From positions 1 through 64,000 of the forward strand of contig NZ_SEWE01000003.1 of the NCBI RefSeq assembly GCF_004167665.1: 64,000 nucleotides of DNA, in the 5' to 3' direction. Positions 43,125 to 52,252 of this stretch are shown here, in pieces (within the stretch, counting starts at the first letter, position 1; each line of letters opens with the position of its first letter). The DNA is from Hymenobacter persicinus. GTDB taxonomy: Bacteria > Bacteroidota > Bacteroidia > Cytophagales > Hymenobacteraceae. The translations under genes and the position numbers were made by a program. Under the pieces are notes generated by a model. It made no database searches, was not told the origin of the DNA, and was given only the letters and a program-made list of their open reading frames with translations.

Positions 43125-45680
43125 CTAGGCCACCAGCTGGGCTTCCTCCACCGCCGCGGGCCGGCGCTTGAGGGCGTAGAAGATGGCGCCCAGCAGCGCC
43201 ACAATCAGCAGCACGGACGAGATGAGCGAGATGGTGTTGCCGATGGCGTACTCCTTGGGCTCAATCTTGAACTCGACGGTGTGGGTGCCGGCCGGGATGG
43301 GCAGGGCCCGCAGCACGTAGTTGGCCCGCAGGTGGGGCGTCAGCTTGCCGTCGATGTAGGCGTTCCAGCCGTCGGCATAATAGATTTCGGAGAAGACGGC
43401 CAAGCCATCCTGGGCGGCCTTGGCCTGGTAGGTGAGCTCGTCGGGCGAGTACTTGGTGAGCGTGATGGTGGAGCCGGCCGCGTTGTAGTCGGTCTTGGTC
43501 AGCGGAAACTTGGTCACGTCGACCACGGCGGTAGTGGCGGGGTTGAGCGTGCTCAGGGCGGCCATTTCCTGGTCCGGGCTCTGGGCCTTCTCCACCTTGC
43601 TCACAAACCAGGCGTTGCCCAGCGCGCCGGGGTTGCGCTGCACGGGGAGCTTGGGGTCCTGCGGGATGATGTAGCGGGTGTTGAGCATGTTGAGCACCTG
43701 CAGGTTGTTCTGCGAAATCTGGCGCTCGATCAAATCCAGGTAGCGGTGCAGCTTGGCCCCGTGGTAGCCCCCGATGCTCTTGTGGAAGTAGGAGGTGTTG
43801 GCCTCGCTGAACGGGTCCCCGGCCGCCAGGTTCAGCACCCGGTAACTCAGGTCCTTGTCCTGCAGAATCTGCTGGTCGGCGGGGCTGGGCTGAAACTGTT
43901 GGGCAATGGTTTCGCGCTGGAAGTTGTTGTCGTTGAGGTAGCGCTTGTCCACGCTCCACAGGTCCACCAGCGTGAGCACCCCGATCAGCCCGGCAGCCAG
44001 CGCGACGCTGAGCTTGCGCTGCAAATAGAAGTAGAGCACGCCCCCGGCCAGCAGGATAAAGACGATGGAGCGCAGCACGTCGGCGTGCATCAGCGAGGCC
44101 CGGTCACTGCGGATGGCGTCTACGGGGAAGCCCTGCTGCTGCATCTGGGCGTCAATCGGCGAGGCGAAGTCGGCTCCCAGGCCGGCCACGAATGCCAGCA
44201 CGCAGATGCCCACCGTGATGCCCACGGCGTAGAGCAGCTTGCGCTTCACATCGGCCGTTTCCGCCGAGTCCAGGGGCTGGGGCGCCGCCAGCGCCGCCAG
44301 GCTTGGGTGGGTGCTGGCGCCAGCGGCCGGCACCGCGGCGGGGCGGGTGCGCAGCACCCGGGCCAGGGCCAGCACCGCCAACAGGGGCATGGCCAGCTGG
44401 GCAATAACCAGGGCCATGCTTACCGAGCGGAACTTGTTGTAGCCCGGGAAGTAGTTAAACATGAGCAGGTTGAACGACTCGAAGTTCTTGCCCCAGGCCA
44501 GCACGATGGAAAGCAGCGTACCCACCAGCAGCCAGGTGCGGGTGCGGCGGTCGGCCACAAACAAGCCCAACACGAACAGCAGGCACACCACCGCGCCCAC
44601 GTACACCGGCCCGCTCACAATGGGCTGATTGCCCCAGTAGGTCGGCATGTTTTGCAGGTAGTCGCGCATCTGCACCGGCGGCACGCCCAGCCCCTCCAGG
44701 GCTTTGGCCGTGGCCGAGGTTTCGCTGAGCTTACCCGAGGAAGCGCCGCCGAAATAGTTGGGAATCAGCAGGGTGATGGTTTCGCCCACCCCGTAGCTCC
44801 AGTGGAAGGCGTAGTCCGGGTCGTGGCCGTCGGCGTCGGTGGAGGGAGCCGTCTGCCCGGGCTGGGCCGGCAGGGGCTTCAGCTCCGACTTACCCCGGTT
44901 GGAGTATTTGCTGTATTCGGCCGTGACGTAGAGGCGGCCGAAGCTCACGCCCACGGCCAGCGCGGCGGCCAGCAGCAGCAGGGCGGTGCGGCCGAAGAAG
45001 TCCTTGAGGCGGTTTTCGCGCACGGCCGCCACCAGCTCCACGATACCGAACACCGCCACCAGCAGCATCAGGTAGTAGGTAATCTGCAGGTGGTTGGAGC
45101 GCACGTTCATGGCCAGGCCCAGGGCAAACAGGGCCGCACCCAGCCACTTGTTGCGCCGGAACGTGACCAGCAGCCCGCCCAGCACCAGCGGGGCGTAAGC
45201 CAACGCCAATGACTTGGTGTTGTGCCCGGCGGCCAGGATGGCGAGGTTGTAGCTGGTAAAGCCCAGCGCCACGGCCCCCACCACCGCAATCAGCGGCCTG
45301 ACCCCGAGGGCAATAAAGAGAATGTAGCCGCAGAGCAGGGCCAGAAACATGTTGGCCACCACCGCCGGCAAATTCAGCGTGAAGAGCTGGTGCAGGTAGA
45401 TGGACAGGTCGCCGGTGAAGTGGGTGCTGATCAGGTAGGTCGGCATGCCCGAGAACATGGAGTTGGTCCACAGGGCCTCCTTGCCGGTTTGCTCCCGGTA
45501 CACCTGGGCCTCGTGGGCCCCGCCGTTGAACTGCACCACGTCGTGCTGGGCCAGCGTTTTGTGGTCGAACACGATGGGGGAGAAGTACACCGAAGCCAGG
45601 GCCACGAAAAACACGATGGCCAGCAGGTGGGGCAAAGCCCGGCGCCAGAGCGGCACGGCCGCAGGGGAAACAGTAGTCAT
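43125..45680 (-). CDS. YfhO-family large membrane protein
   Basis: 851 residues from the ATG at 45680. About twelve to fourteen hydrophobic segments, a large extracytoplasmic loop after the first TM (FDHKTLAQHDVVQFNGGAHE, early), and a C-terminal beta-rich domain near residues 680-810 (DELTYQAKAAQDGLAVFSE, YYADGWNAYIDGK) before the last TM. This is the YfhO pattern, a GT-C-like fold; Bacillus members act in glycosylation of cell-wall lipoteichoic acid. The substrate in Bacteroidota is not established. Divergent from murF-alr across 369 bp. Confidence 0.9.
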   Translation of the reverse strand: MTTVSPAAVPLWRRALPHLLAIVFFVALASVYFSPIVFDHKTLAQHDVVQFNGGAHEAQVYREQTGKEALWTNSMFSGMPTYLISTHFTGDLSIYLHQLFTLNLPAVVANMFLALLCGYILFIALGVRPLIAVVGAVALGFTSYNLAILAAGHNTKSLALAYAPLVLGGLLVTFRRNKWLGAALFALGLAMNVRSNHLQITYYLMLLVAVFGIVELVAAVRENRLKDFFGRTALLLLAAALAVGVSFGRLYVTAEYSKYSNRGKSELKPLPAQPGQTAPSTDADGHDPDYAFHWSYGVGETITLLIPNYFGGASSGKLSETSATAKALEGLGVPPVQMRDYLQNMPTYWGNQPIVSGPVYVGAVVCLLFVLGLFVADRRTRTWLLVGTLLSIVLAWGKNFESFNLLMFNYFPGYNKFRSVSMALVIAQLAMPLLAVLALARVLRTRPAAVPAAGASTHPSLAALAAPQPLDSAETADVKRKLLYAVGITVGICVLAFVAGLGADFASPIDAQMQQQGFPVDAIRSDRASLMHADVLRSIVFILLAGGVLYFYLQRKLSVALAAGLIGVLTLVDLWSVDKRYLNDNNFQRETIAQQFQPSPADQQILQDKDLSYRVLNLAAGDPFSEANTSYFHKSIGGYHGAKLHRYLDLIERQISQNNLQVLNMLNTRYIIPQDPKLPVQRNPGALGNAWFVSKVEKAQSPDQEMAALSTLNPATTAVVDVTKFPLTKTDYNAAGSTITLTKYSPDELTYQAKAAQDGLAVFSEIYYADGWNAYIDGKLTPHLRANYVLRALPIPAGTHTVEFKIEPKEYAIGNTISLISSVLLIVALLGAIFYALKRRPAAVEEAQLVA

Positions 45681-46049
45681 CAGACGGGGAAAGAATCGGA
45701 AAATGGCTCGCTCCGCCCCGAGGCGCAGCAAAGCAGCCCGAAGGTAGCCGTTTTCCCCGGCACCACGAAGCCCACCGAGCCCTGGATCCGCGCGGCCCGT
45801 TGACTCGGTACTGGTCGGTTTGTCGCCAGACGGGGCAGTAGGAGGCGGATAAGTGGATAATTCCGATGCTCTGCTTTCGGGGGCCCTGCTCTGTGGGTTC
45901 TCGGAAGCTTCTCGGCTGGCCAGGGACTGGCTGCCAGGTAGCAGATAGCGTAAATAGTATAAAACCAGGGTGGGTGGCTATTGGCAGCCGGCACTCCGCC
46001 GCTAGCCCGGCCAAACCCCAGTACCTTTGCGCGGGTTATCCTCCTTGCC
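45681..46049. other. 369 bp divergent intergenic region between yfhO and murF-alr
   Basis: No gene supported. A perfect plus-strand -7 element for murF-alr lies at 46022-46029. A minus-strand near-match (TACCTTCG, complement of 45739-45746) could serve yfhO with a leader of about 55 bases. Otherwise GC-rich, without repeats or stable hairpins that I could see. Confidence 0.5.
46022..46029 (+). promoter_or_regulatory. -7 promoter element of murF-alr
   Basis: TACCTTTG, a perfect TAnnTTTG match, starting transcription about 15 bases before the ATG at 46050. It lies inside the N-terminal extension that a start at 45981 would require, which rules that start out. Confidence 0.7.
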
Positions 46050-48545
46050 ATGCCGCACTTCCCCGACCTGCCCGCCCTGCTCGGCGGCACTCTTCTGCAA
46101 GCTCCGGCCGTCCCGGCGCCGGTCCACCACCTGCTGCTCGACAGCCGCCGGGTGGGTCAGCCGGCCGGCTCGCTGTTCTTTGCCCTGCGCGGTCCCCAGC
46201 ACAACGGCCACCGCTACCTGCCCGAGCTTTACGCCAAGGGCGTGCGCCTGTTCGTGGTGGAAGACGAGGCCGAAATTCCCGGCGGGCTGGTTGCTTTTCC
46301 CGAAGCTGGCGTGCTGCTGGTGCCAAACAGCCTGGCGGCCCTGCAGGCGCTGGCGGCCCACCACCGCCGGCAGTTTCATCTGCCCGTCTTTGGCATTACC
46401 GGCTCCAACGGCAAGACCATCGTCAAGGAGTGGCTGGCCCAGCTGCTGAGCCCCGACGAGCTGGTGTGCAAAAGCCCGCGCAGCTTCAACTCCCAGGTGG
46501 GCGTGCCGCTGAGCGTGTGGGAGCTGAACCCGACGCACACGCTGGGCATCTTCGAGGCCGGCATTTCGGAGCGGGGCGAAATGCCGCGCCTGGCCCGGGT
46601 CATTCAGCCCACGCTGGGCCTCTTTACCACCCTGGGCACCGCCCACGATGCCGGCTTTGCCTCGCCCGAGGAGAAAGTAGGGGAGAAGATGGCGCTCTTT
46701 GCCGACGTCGACACCTTATTCTATTGCCGCGACCAGGCCCTGGTGCACCAGGCTGCCGAAGTTTTGCTGCCCACCCACCGCCGCTTCACCTGGAGCCGGC
46801 AGTATCCCCACGATGCCAACGTGGCCGTGACCGTGCTCGAAGCCCTGGCCGACCGCACCCTGGTCCGCATCGTTGTCGATAAGCCCCTGCCCCAGGAGCA
46901 TACCTTCACGGTGCCCTTCGCCGACGAGCCCTCGGTGGAAAATGCCCTGCACTGCCTTTGCGTGCTGCTCTGGCGGCAGGTCGCGGCCCCCGAAATCCAG
47001 CGCCGCCTCGACCGGCTCCAGCCCGTGGCCATGCGCCTGGAAATGAAGCAGGCCCTCAACGACTGCTACGTGCTGGACGACACCTACAACAACGACCTGG
47101 CCGGCCTGAGCCTGGCCCTCGACGCGCTGGCCCGCCAGCCCCGCCGCGGCCGCCGCACCCTGATTTTGTCCGACGTGCTCGAATCCGGGCTGCCCGCGGC
47201 TGAGCTCTACGCCCGGGTGGCGGCCCTGCTACCCGCCCACGGCGTGGAGCGCCTGATTGGCGTCGGGCCCGAAATCAGCCAGTTTCAGCAGGCTTTCGAC
47301 CTCGGCGCCAAGGAGTTCTTTACCGATACCGAAGCCTTCCTGCGCGACTTCCGCCCCGACCAGTTTCAGCACGAAACCATCTTGGTGAAAGGCGCCCGGC
47401 GCTACGAGTTCGAGCGGATCGTGACGGCCTTCCAGCAGAAGATTCACGGCACGGTGCTCGAAGTCAACCTCGACGCGCTGGTTCACAACCTGAACTTCTA
47501 CCGCGCCCGCCTCCAGCCCGGCACCAAGCTCATGGTGATGGTCAAGGCCTTCGCCTACGGCAGCGGCTCTTACGAGGTAGCCAACATGCTCCAATTCCAC
47601 CGCGCCGACTACCTCGCCGTGGCTTACGCCGATGAGGGCGTGGATTTGCGCCAGCACGGCATCAGCCTGCCCATCATGGTGATGAACCCGTCGCCGGACT
47701 CGTTTCAGAAGCTGCGGCAGTACCACCTGGAGCCTGAAATCTACTCCTTCGAGCGCCTGCGCGACTACCTGCGGGCCGCTGGGGAGCAGCCTTTGCCCGC
47801 CATCCACCTCAAGCTCGACACCGGCATGCGCCGCCTGGGCTTCGCCGAAGAAGATTTGCCCGAGCTGTGCGCCCTGTTGCGCGAGAATGCCGCCCACCTG
47901 CGCGTGGCCAGCGCCCTGACCCACCTGGCCGGCGCCGACGAAGAGCAGCACAACGACTTCTCGCGCCGCCAGCTGGCCGCCTTCCAGCGCATGACGCCCC
48001 TGGTGGAAGCCGCTCTGAGCTACCCCATTCTCAAGCACGCCCTGAACTCGGCCGGTATCGTGCGCTTCCCCGAGGCCCACTTCGACATGGTGCGCCTCGG
48101 CATCGGCCTCTACGGGGTGGAAGCCAGCGGGCAGGAACCCCGGGCCCTGCGGCCGGTCAGCAGCCTGCACACCACCATTTCCCAGATCAAAACCCTGGCC
48201 CCGGGCGAAACCGTGGGCTACGGCCGCCGCGGCCAGGCCACCGACTACGAGCGGCGCATTGCCACGCTGGCCATTGGCTATGCTGACGGCTACGACCGGC
48301 GCTTCGGCAACGGCGGGGGCGAGGTCGTCATCCGCGGGCAGCGGGCCCCCATCATCGGCAACGTGTGCATGGACATGTGCATGGCCGACGTGACCCACAT
48401 TCCCGCCTGCCGGGCCGGCGACTCGGTGGTGGTCTTCGGGGAGGAGGTGCCGCTGGTGGAGCTGGCCGGCCGCATCGGCACCATTCCCTACGAGCTGCTG
48501 ACCAACGTGAGTGAGCGGGTAAAGCGCGTGTTTTTCGCCGAATAA
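46050..48545 (+). CDS. Bifunctional MurF D-alanyl-D-alanine ligase / alanine racemase
   Basis: 831 residues. N-terminal half MurF: GITGSNGKTIVKEW (P-loop about 115-128), GIFEAGISERGE, and DDTYNNDLAGL near 348. C-terminal half alanine racemase: VNLDALVHNLNFYRARL then the PLP Lys499 in MVMVKAFAYGSG (family VVKANAYGHG), KLDTGMRRLGF, GYADGYDRRFG and the catalytic Tyr region, VCMDMCMADVT. The fusion couples racemisation of L-Ala to loading D-Ala-D-Ala onto UDP-MurNAc-tripeptide; fusions of this kind are known in Bacteroidota. Note that Ddl, which joins two D-Ala, is separate and not in the window. Start fixed by the promoter at 46022. Confidence 0.96.
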   Translation: MPHFPDLPALLGGTLLQAPAVPAPVHHLLLDSRRVGQPAGSLFFALRGPQHNGHRYLPELYAKGVRLFVVEDEAEIPGGLVAFPEAGVLLVPNSLAALQALAAHHRRQFHLPVFGITGSNGKTIVKEWLAQLLSPDELVCKSPRSFNSQVGVPLSVWELNPTHTLGIFEAGISERGEMPRLARVIQPTLGLFTTLGTAHDAGFASPEEKVGEKMALFADVDTLFYCRDQALVHQAAEVLLPTHRRFTWSRQYPHDANVAVTVLEALADRTLVRIVVDKPLPQEHTFTVPFADEPSVENALHCLCVLLWRQVAAPEIQRRLDRLQPVAMRLEMKQALNDCYVLDDTYNNDLAGLSLALDALARQPRRGRRTLILSDVLESGLPAAELYARVAALLPAHGVERLIGVGPEISQFQQAFDLGAKEFFTDTEAFLRDFRPDQFQHETILVKGARRYEFERIVTAFQQKIHGTVLEVNLDALVHNLNFYRARLQPGTKLMVMVKAFAYGSGSYEVANMLQFHRADYLAVAYADEGVDLRQHGISLPIMVMNPSPDSFQKLRQYHLEPEIYSFERLRDYLRAAGEQPLPAIHLKLDTGMRRLGFAEEDLPELCALLRENAAHLRVASALTHLAGADEEQHNDFSRRQLAAFQRMTPLVEAALSYPILKHALNSAGIVRFPEAHFDMVRLGIGLYGVEASGQEPRALRPVSSLHTTISQIKTLAPGETVGYGRRGQATDYERRIATLAIGYADGYDRRFGNGGGEVVIRGQRAPIIGNVCMDMCMADVTHIPACRAGDSVVVFGEEVPLVELAGRIGTIPYELLTNVSERVKRVFFAE

Positions 48546-48684
48546 AGGCCGGGGTGGGCTGGCAAAAAAAAGTCGGCATGCCGAGCAAAAGAATAGCCGT
48601 ATCTTTATGCCCCCAACCATCCCCGGTTGCCACTGGGCGGCGACGGACGGTTGGTTTGCTCCTCTGACCGCGCCCTTATTGCAC

Positions 48685-50079
48685 ATGAAAACAATTCGTT
48701 ACGTTAGCGCCGCCCGCTACTGGGTGCTGCTGCTTTGCCTCGGACTGGCTTCCTTTTCGGCCCCGGCCGCGCCTAAGCTCGACGGCCTCTGGAAAGGCCC
48801 ATTGAAAATGCCCGGCGGGGAGCTGGAAATCATTTTCCGGCTGGTCGGTCTCGCCGATGGCACTTACTTCGCCACCCTGGATGTGCCCCTGCAGAAGGTG
48901 AGCCGCATGGCTGTAAAAGCCGAGCTGCACGGCGACACGGTGCTGCTGGCCGCCGCCGAAGCCGGCAGCCGCTTCACGGGCCAGATCACGGCCGACGGCA
49001 AGCAGATCGTCGGGGCCTGGCACCAGCCCGGCCTCGATGCCCCGCTCACACTCACGTTTTCGCCCCCGCCGACAGCCCCGGCTGGGGCCAAGGTGCGCCT
49101 GACGCCGCCCTACCGCGAGGAGGAAGTGACGTATACCAACATTACTGCTAATCTGCGCCTGAACGGGATGCTGACCGTGCCGGCTGGCCCGGGGCCCTTC
49201 GCGGCCGTGGTGCTGGTGTCGGATGCCGGCGCCCATGACCGGGATGCCACCACCGGTGAGTACCGGCTGCTGGGTACCCTGGCGGACTATTTGACCCGCC
49301 GCGGTATTGCCGTGCTGCGCTTCGACGACCGGGGCGTGGCGGGCTCCACCGGCGACTTCACCGCGACGACTACCGAAGCCCTCGTGACCGACGTGCAGGC
49401 CGGCATGAACTACCTGCGTACCCGCCCCGAAATCGACTTCTCCCACATCGGCATCGTCGGGCACGGGGAAGGCGGCAACGTGGCGCTGCTGGCCGCCGCC
49501 CAGGCCTTGCCCCCGGCGTTTGTGGTGGCCATGGGCGCGGCCGGCCTGCCCGGTCCGGTGCTGGCTACCCAGCAGCACGCCGCGCTGCTGCGCGCCAAAG
49601 GCGTGGCGGCCCCGCAGGTGGAGGCGGCCCTCAAGCAGCAGCAGGCCCTCTTCGAAGTCATCCGCCAGACCCCCGACGAAAGTCAGGCCCAGGCGATGGT
49701 GGCCAACATGCTGCGCCAGAACAGCCCCGCGCTGACGCCGGCCGCCGCCCAGGATAGCGCCGCTAAGCTGACGTCATTCCGCTACCGGTATTTTCTGGGC
49801 TACAACCCGCTGGAGCACCTCTCGGAAGTGAAGTGCCCGGTGCTGCTGCTCAACGGTGCCGCCGACCTCGACGTGGCCGCCGACGCTAACATGACCGTGC
49901 TGGCCAAGGCCCTGCGCAACTCCCGCGACCTGACCAGCAAGAAGCTGCCGGGCGTCAACCACCTGTTTCAGGCCCCGCCCGGGGAGTGGGCCCTGGTGGG
50001 CGGGGAGCCCCGGCCTACCTTCTCACCCGCGGCCCAGGAAACCATCCGGGCCTGGATAATGGCCCGCTCGCTTAAGTAG
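48685..50079 (+). CDS. Secreted alpha/beta hydrolase-fold protein lacking the nucleophile Ser
   Basis: 464 residues from the ATG at 48685; signal peptide about 1-29 (YWVLLLCLGLASFSAPAAP). An upstream in-frame ATG at 48607 would bury the signal. Residues 30-130 are an N-terminal beta domain, then the hydrolase fold: VVLVSDAGAHDRD, FDDRGVAGSTG. The nucleophile elbow reads GHGEGG: Gly261 (GGG at 49465-49467) stands where the family has Ser (GHSEGG). The acid (Asp394 in NGAADLD) and His426 (GVNHLFQ) are kept. Likely an inactive or altered-mechanism member. A TATCTTTA element at 48600-48607 could be its promoter. Confidence 0.88.
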   Translation: MKTIRYVSAARYWVLLLCLGLASFSAPAAPKLDGLWKGPLKMPGGELEIIFRLVGLADGTYFATLDVPLQKVSRMAVKAELHGDTVLLAAAEAGSRFTGQITADGKQIVGAWHQPGLDAPLTLTFSPPPTAPAGAKVRLTPPYREEEVTYTNITANLRLNGMLTVPAGPGPFAAVVLVSDAGAHDRDATTGEYRLLGTLADYLTRRGIAVLRFDDRGVAGSTGDFTATTTEALVTDVQAGMNYLRTRPEIDFSHIGIVGHGEGGNVALLAAAQALPPAFVVAMGAAGLPGPVLATQQHAALLRAKGVAAPQVEAALKQQQALFEVIRQTPDESQAQAMVANMLRQNSPALTPAAAQDSAAKLTSFRYRYFLGYNPLEHLSEVKCPVLLLNGAADLDVAADANMTVLAKALRNSRDLTSKKLPGVNHLFQAPPGEWALVGGEPRPTFSPAAQETIRAWIMARSLK

Positions 50080-50153
50080 CCGGAGCGGTTACCAACTTCC
50101 CGATGAGTTGTGCGTAAAGGGGCTACCTGTTCCCCATCCTCCTTTCCACAACC

Positions 50154-50753
50154 ATGAAAAAACAACTGCTTTCAATCGTGGCCCTGGTCGCGCTGCTCTC
50201 GGCCTGCGACAACCTGAAGAACCCCGAAACCAAAGACCAGCCCCAGGAAGCTACTCAGGATACGGCCGTAGTGTACCGCGACGGTAAAACGGCCGCCGAT
50301 GCCATCGATAACGGCTGGGACATGACCAAGGCCAAGCTCTCGGACGTGAAATACCCCGAGGTAAGCGTTTCGGACGTGACCGTGCGCGGCAACGACGAGT
50401 ACAGCGTGTATGGCCTGGAAGAAGCCGTGCTGTTCGACACCGACAAGGCTGACATCAAAGCCAGCGCCAGCAAGGCTCTGGAGCAGATTGCGGCCTCCAT
50501 CGGGCAGCGCTACGCCACTGGCCCCGTCCGCATCATGGGCTTCGCCGACTCCCGCGGCGACAAGAACTACAACAAGGAGTTGAGCGCCCAGCGCGCCGAA
50601 GCCGTGAAAAACTGGCTGACTAAGAATGGTAAAATTGACGCCAGCCGCGTGAGTCTGGAGCCGATGGGCGAAAGCCAGCCGGTTGCTTCCAACGCCACCG
50701 CCGCCGGCCGTCAGCAGAACCGCCGGGTGGAAATTGCCGTGCGCACCAAGTAG
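50154..50753 (+). CDS. OmpA-family peptidoglycan-binding lipoprotein
   Basis: 199 residues. Lipobox LLSAC puts the lipid-carrying Cys at 18. The linker is polar; the OmpA C-terminal domain spans about 85-199: LFDTDKADIKASASKALEQIA, MGFADSRGDKNYNKELSAQRAEAVKNWL (given in parts here), and QQNRRVEIAV. The Asp and Arg that bind diaminopimelate are present (DSRG and NRRVEI). It anchors the outer membrane to the cell wall. Terminator 35 bp downstream. Confidence 0.93.
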   Translation: MKKQLLSIVALVALLSACDNLKNPETKDQPQEATQDTAVVYRDGKTAADAIDNGWDMTKAKLSDVKYPEVSVSDVTVRGNDEYSVYGLEEAVLFDTDKADIKASASKALEQIAASIGQRYATGPVRIMGFADSRGDKNYNKELSAQRAEAVKNWLTKNGKIDASRVSLEPMGESQPVASNATAAGRQQNRRVEIAVRTK

Positions 50754-50787
50754 CCGACCCTCCAATTTAGCTACGCTTAGAGCCAAC

Positions 50788-50823
50788 AAAAAAGGCTGCC
50801 CCCGATGCGGGGCAGCCTTTTTT
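50788..50823. terminator. Bidirectional intrinsic terminator
   Basis: 15 bp perfect stem (50788-50802 with 50809-50823) including A6/T6 flanks, loop CGATGC. It separates the convergent OmpA lipoprotein gene and the gene ending at 50858. Confidence 0.92.
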
Positions 50824-50857
50824 GCGTCTGAGTTGCCTGTTAAAAAGAGGCGCTCAG

Positions 50858-51760
50858 TTAGTCTTTAATCATGTCTACTTCGGCCTTGATCATGGCGTTG
50901 TAGCGCATGCCGTTGTTGGCCAGCGTAATCAGGCTCCAGCCTTTGCCCAGGGAGTACGACCAGGTGCGGCTTTCCTTGAACTCGAAGGTGGGGCGCATGA
51001 TCTGTCCGTAGGGCGTGTAGGTGTCCATGAAGTTAGTGGTGTAAAACTTGTCGCCGCTCACAATCCACTCCATGGCCACGTAGAAGCCCTCGGCCGGGGC
51101 TTCGATGTTGTAGGGCGTCAAGTCGACGGTGTACCACTGCCCGCCGCCCGGGGCCGAAACCACCACGTTTTCGGTGAGCAGGTCGGTGTTGGGCGAGTTG
51201 TAGTTGCCATCAGCTTTGTAGATCCGGACGCGGAACGGCTCCCGCGGGAAACCGTTTTCACCAATGTAGAACGAGGCCGAGCGGATGTTGCCGAGCTTCT
51301 TGCCCTTCTCGTTTTTCACGTAGAAAGCGTACTGCTGGCCGGGCATGCCCTGAATCATGCCTTCGCCGGGGGTAGTCGTCTTGGAGCCCAGCGACAGGTC
51401 TTTCACCTTGCCGCCTTTTACCGTTACGTTGCCCAGCTCTACTACACGCTTCGGCACTTCAATGATGAGGTCGGTGAGGTTGCCGCCTTTTTTAATGACT
51501 ACCGCCTTGCGGAAATAGCCCAGCGCCAGCACGAGCAGGGAGTCCTGGGCGTTCTTTTCGGGCATGGCCATCTGGAAGAAGCCGTACTCGTTGGTCAGAG
51601 CGCCGGTGGACTCTTCTTTCAGCTGAATAGAGGCAAACGGAATCGGTTCCTTGGTTTTGGAGTCGACAATTCGCCCGGAAAGCTTATTGGTTTCCTGAGC
51701 GAAGCCCAGAACTGGAAACAGCGTCACGAAGGTGAGCAGGGCAAGTACGCGTTTGAGCAT
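50858..51760 (-). CDS. Carboxypeptidase-regulatory-like domain protein, secreted
   Basis: 300 residues with a signal peptide (about 1-22, ending GFAQ). Residues 25-105 form the CarboxypepD_reg-like sandwich (LSGRIVDSKTKEPIPFASIQL, TNEYGFFQMAMP). The remaining 190 residues are beta-rich with VRIYKADGNYN and WYTVDLTPYNI, resembling galactose-binding/jelly-roll domains often found after it; the ending is TYTPYGQIMRPTFEF then a short strand. Probably exported to the outer membrane or surface; function unknown. It is read from an AT-rich promoter region divergent from feoAB. Confidence 0.85.
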   Translation of the reverse strand: MLKRVLALLTFVTLFPVLGFAQETNKLSGRIVDSKTKEPIPFASIQLKEESTGALTNEYGFFQMAMPEKNAQDSLLVLALGYFRKAVVIKKGGNLTDLIIEVPKRVVELGNVTVKGGKVKDLSLGSKTTTPGEGMIQGMPGQQYAFYVKNEKGKKLGNIRSASFYIGENGFPREPFRVRIYKADGNYNSPNTDLLTENVVVSAPGGGQWYTVDLTPYNIEAPAEGFYVAMEWIVSGDKFYTTNFMDTYTPYGQIMRPTFEFKESRTWSYSLGKGWSLITLANNGMRYNAMIKAEVDMIKD

Positions 51761-51782
51761 AGTTAGGCAGATTATTCTACCT

Positions 51783-51815
51783 CAAAATTACAATCAATTG
51801 CAGTGATTTTTGCAA
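51783..51815 (-). promoter_or_regulatory. Promoter of the carboxypeptidase-regulatory-like gene
   Basis: On the minus strand TAATTTTG (complement of 51783-51790) is a perfect -7 element, with TTG (complement of 51813-51815) upstream. The leader would be about 17 bases. Confidence 0.65.
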
Positions 51816-51826
51816 GTCCTCTCCGA

Positions 51827-51848
51827 ATATTTATAAATATGCAATTGC
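51827..51848. promoter_or_regulatory. Adjacent palindromes in the AT-rich feoA upstream region
   Basis: A 14 bp perfect palindrome (ATATTTATAAATAT, 51827-51840) is directly followed by GCAATTGC (51841-51848); CAATTGCA recurs at 51795-51802. The region stands out in a GC-rich genome. It lies just upstream of the -33 position of the minus-strand promoter and 91 bp upstream of the feoA -7 element. Possible operator or UP-like element. Confidence 0.35.
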
Positions 51849-51914
51849 AAGGGGGAATAATTCAAAACCAGCGGGTTACCCTTCCGTAGGGCCGGGCGTT
51901 TGCTGGGTAAGGGT

Positions 51915-51946
51915 TTTGGCCGAAAACTAAATCGGTTGTACCTTTG
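51915..51946 (+). promoter_or_regulatory. Promoter of feoAB
   Basis: TTTG (51915-51918) and TACCTTTG (51939-51946) with 20 bases between: a full Bacteroidota -33/-7 pair. Transcription should begin near 51952, about 27 bases before the GTG start of feoA. Confidence 0.75.
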
Positions 51947-51978
51947 TTTGAACAGAATCTAAATAACCACCCCCGCCC

Positions 51979-52242
51979 GTGTCCAATCGTTCCACCCATC
52001 TCCCGTCCGATGCGCCCCGCAGCGTGAAAGACCTGCGCCTCGGCGAAAGTGGAACAATTTGCTGCCTCGAGGACCCGGAAATGGCCCTGAAGCTGTTAGA
52101 AATGGGGTGCATTCCCGGCACGCAGGTGCGCCTCAACAGCCGGGCCCCGCTGGGCTGCCCCATTACGCTGGTGCTCGGGGATGATGACTACACGTTGTCG
52201 TTGCGCGTGAGCGAGGCGGCCACTATTCTTCTGAAAGCTTAG
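51979..52242 (+). CDS. feoA: Ferrous iron transport protein A
   Basis: 87 residues starting at GTG (51979). SH3-like FeoA fold: SVKDLRLGESGTI (about 15-27), LLEMGCIPGTQVRLNSRAPLG (about 39-58, the LeMG(l/c)xPG signature) and LRVSEAATILL. FeoA is a small cytosolic partner of FeoB. The N-terminal 14 residues are extra relative to the fold. Two cysteines (TICCLED) are unusual for FeoA. It is 10 bp ahead of feoB, in one transcript. Confidence 0.93.
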   Translation: MSNRSTHLPSDAPRSVKDLRLGESGTICCLEDPEMALKLLEMGCIPGTQVRLNSRAPLGCPITLVLGDDDYTLSLRVSEAATILLKA

Positions 52243-52252
52243 CCGCTGCCGC

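Noticed and set aside
43119..45212. Plus-strand 697-codon open frame opposite the YfhO gene
   Set aside because: Gln/His/Gly-rich shadow; the minus strand shows a clean YfhO topology.
45981..46049. Earlier start for murF-alr
   Set aside because: The promoter -7 element lies within the extension.
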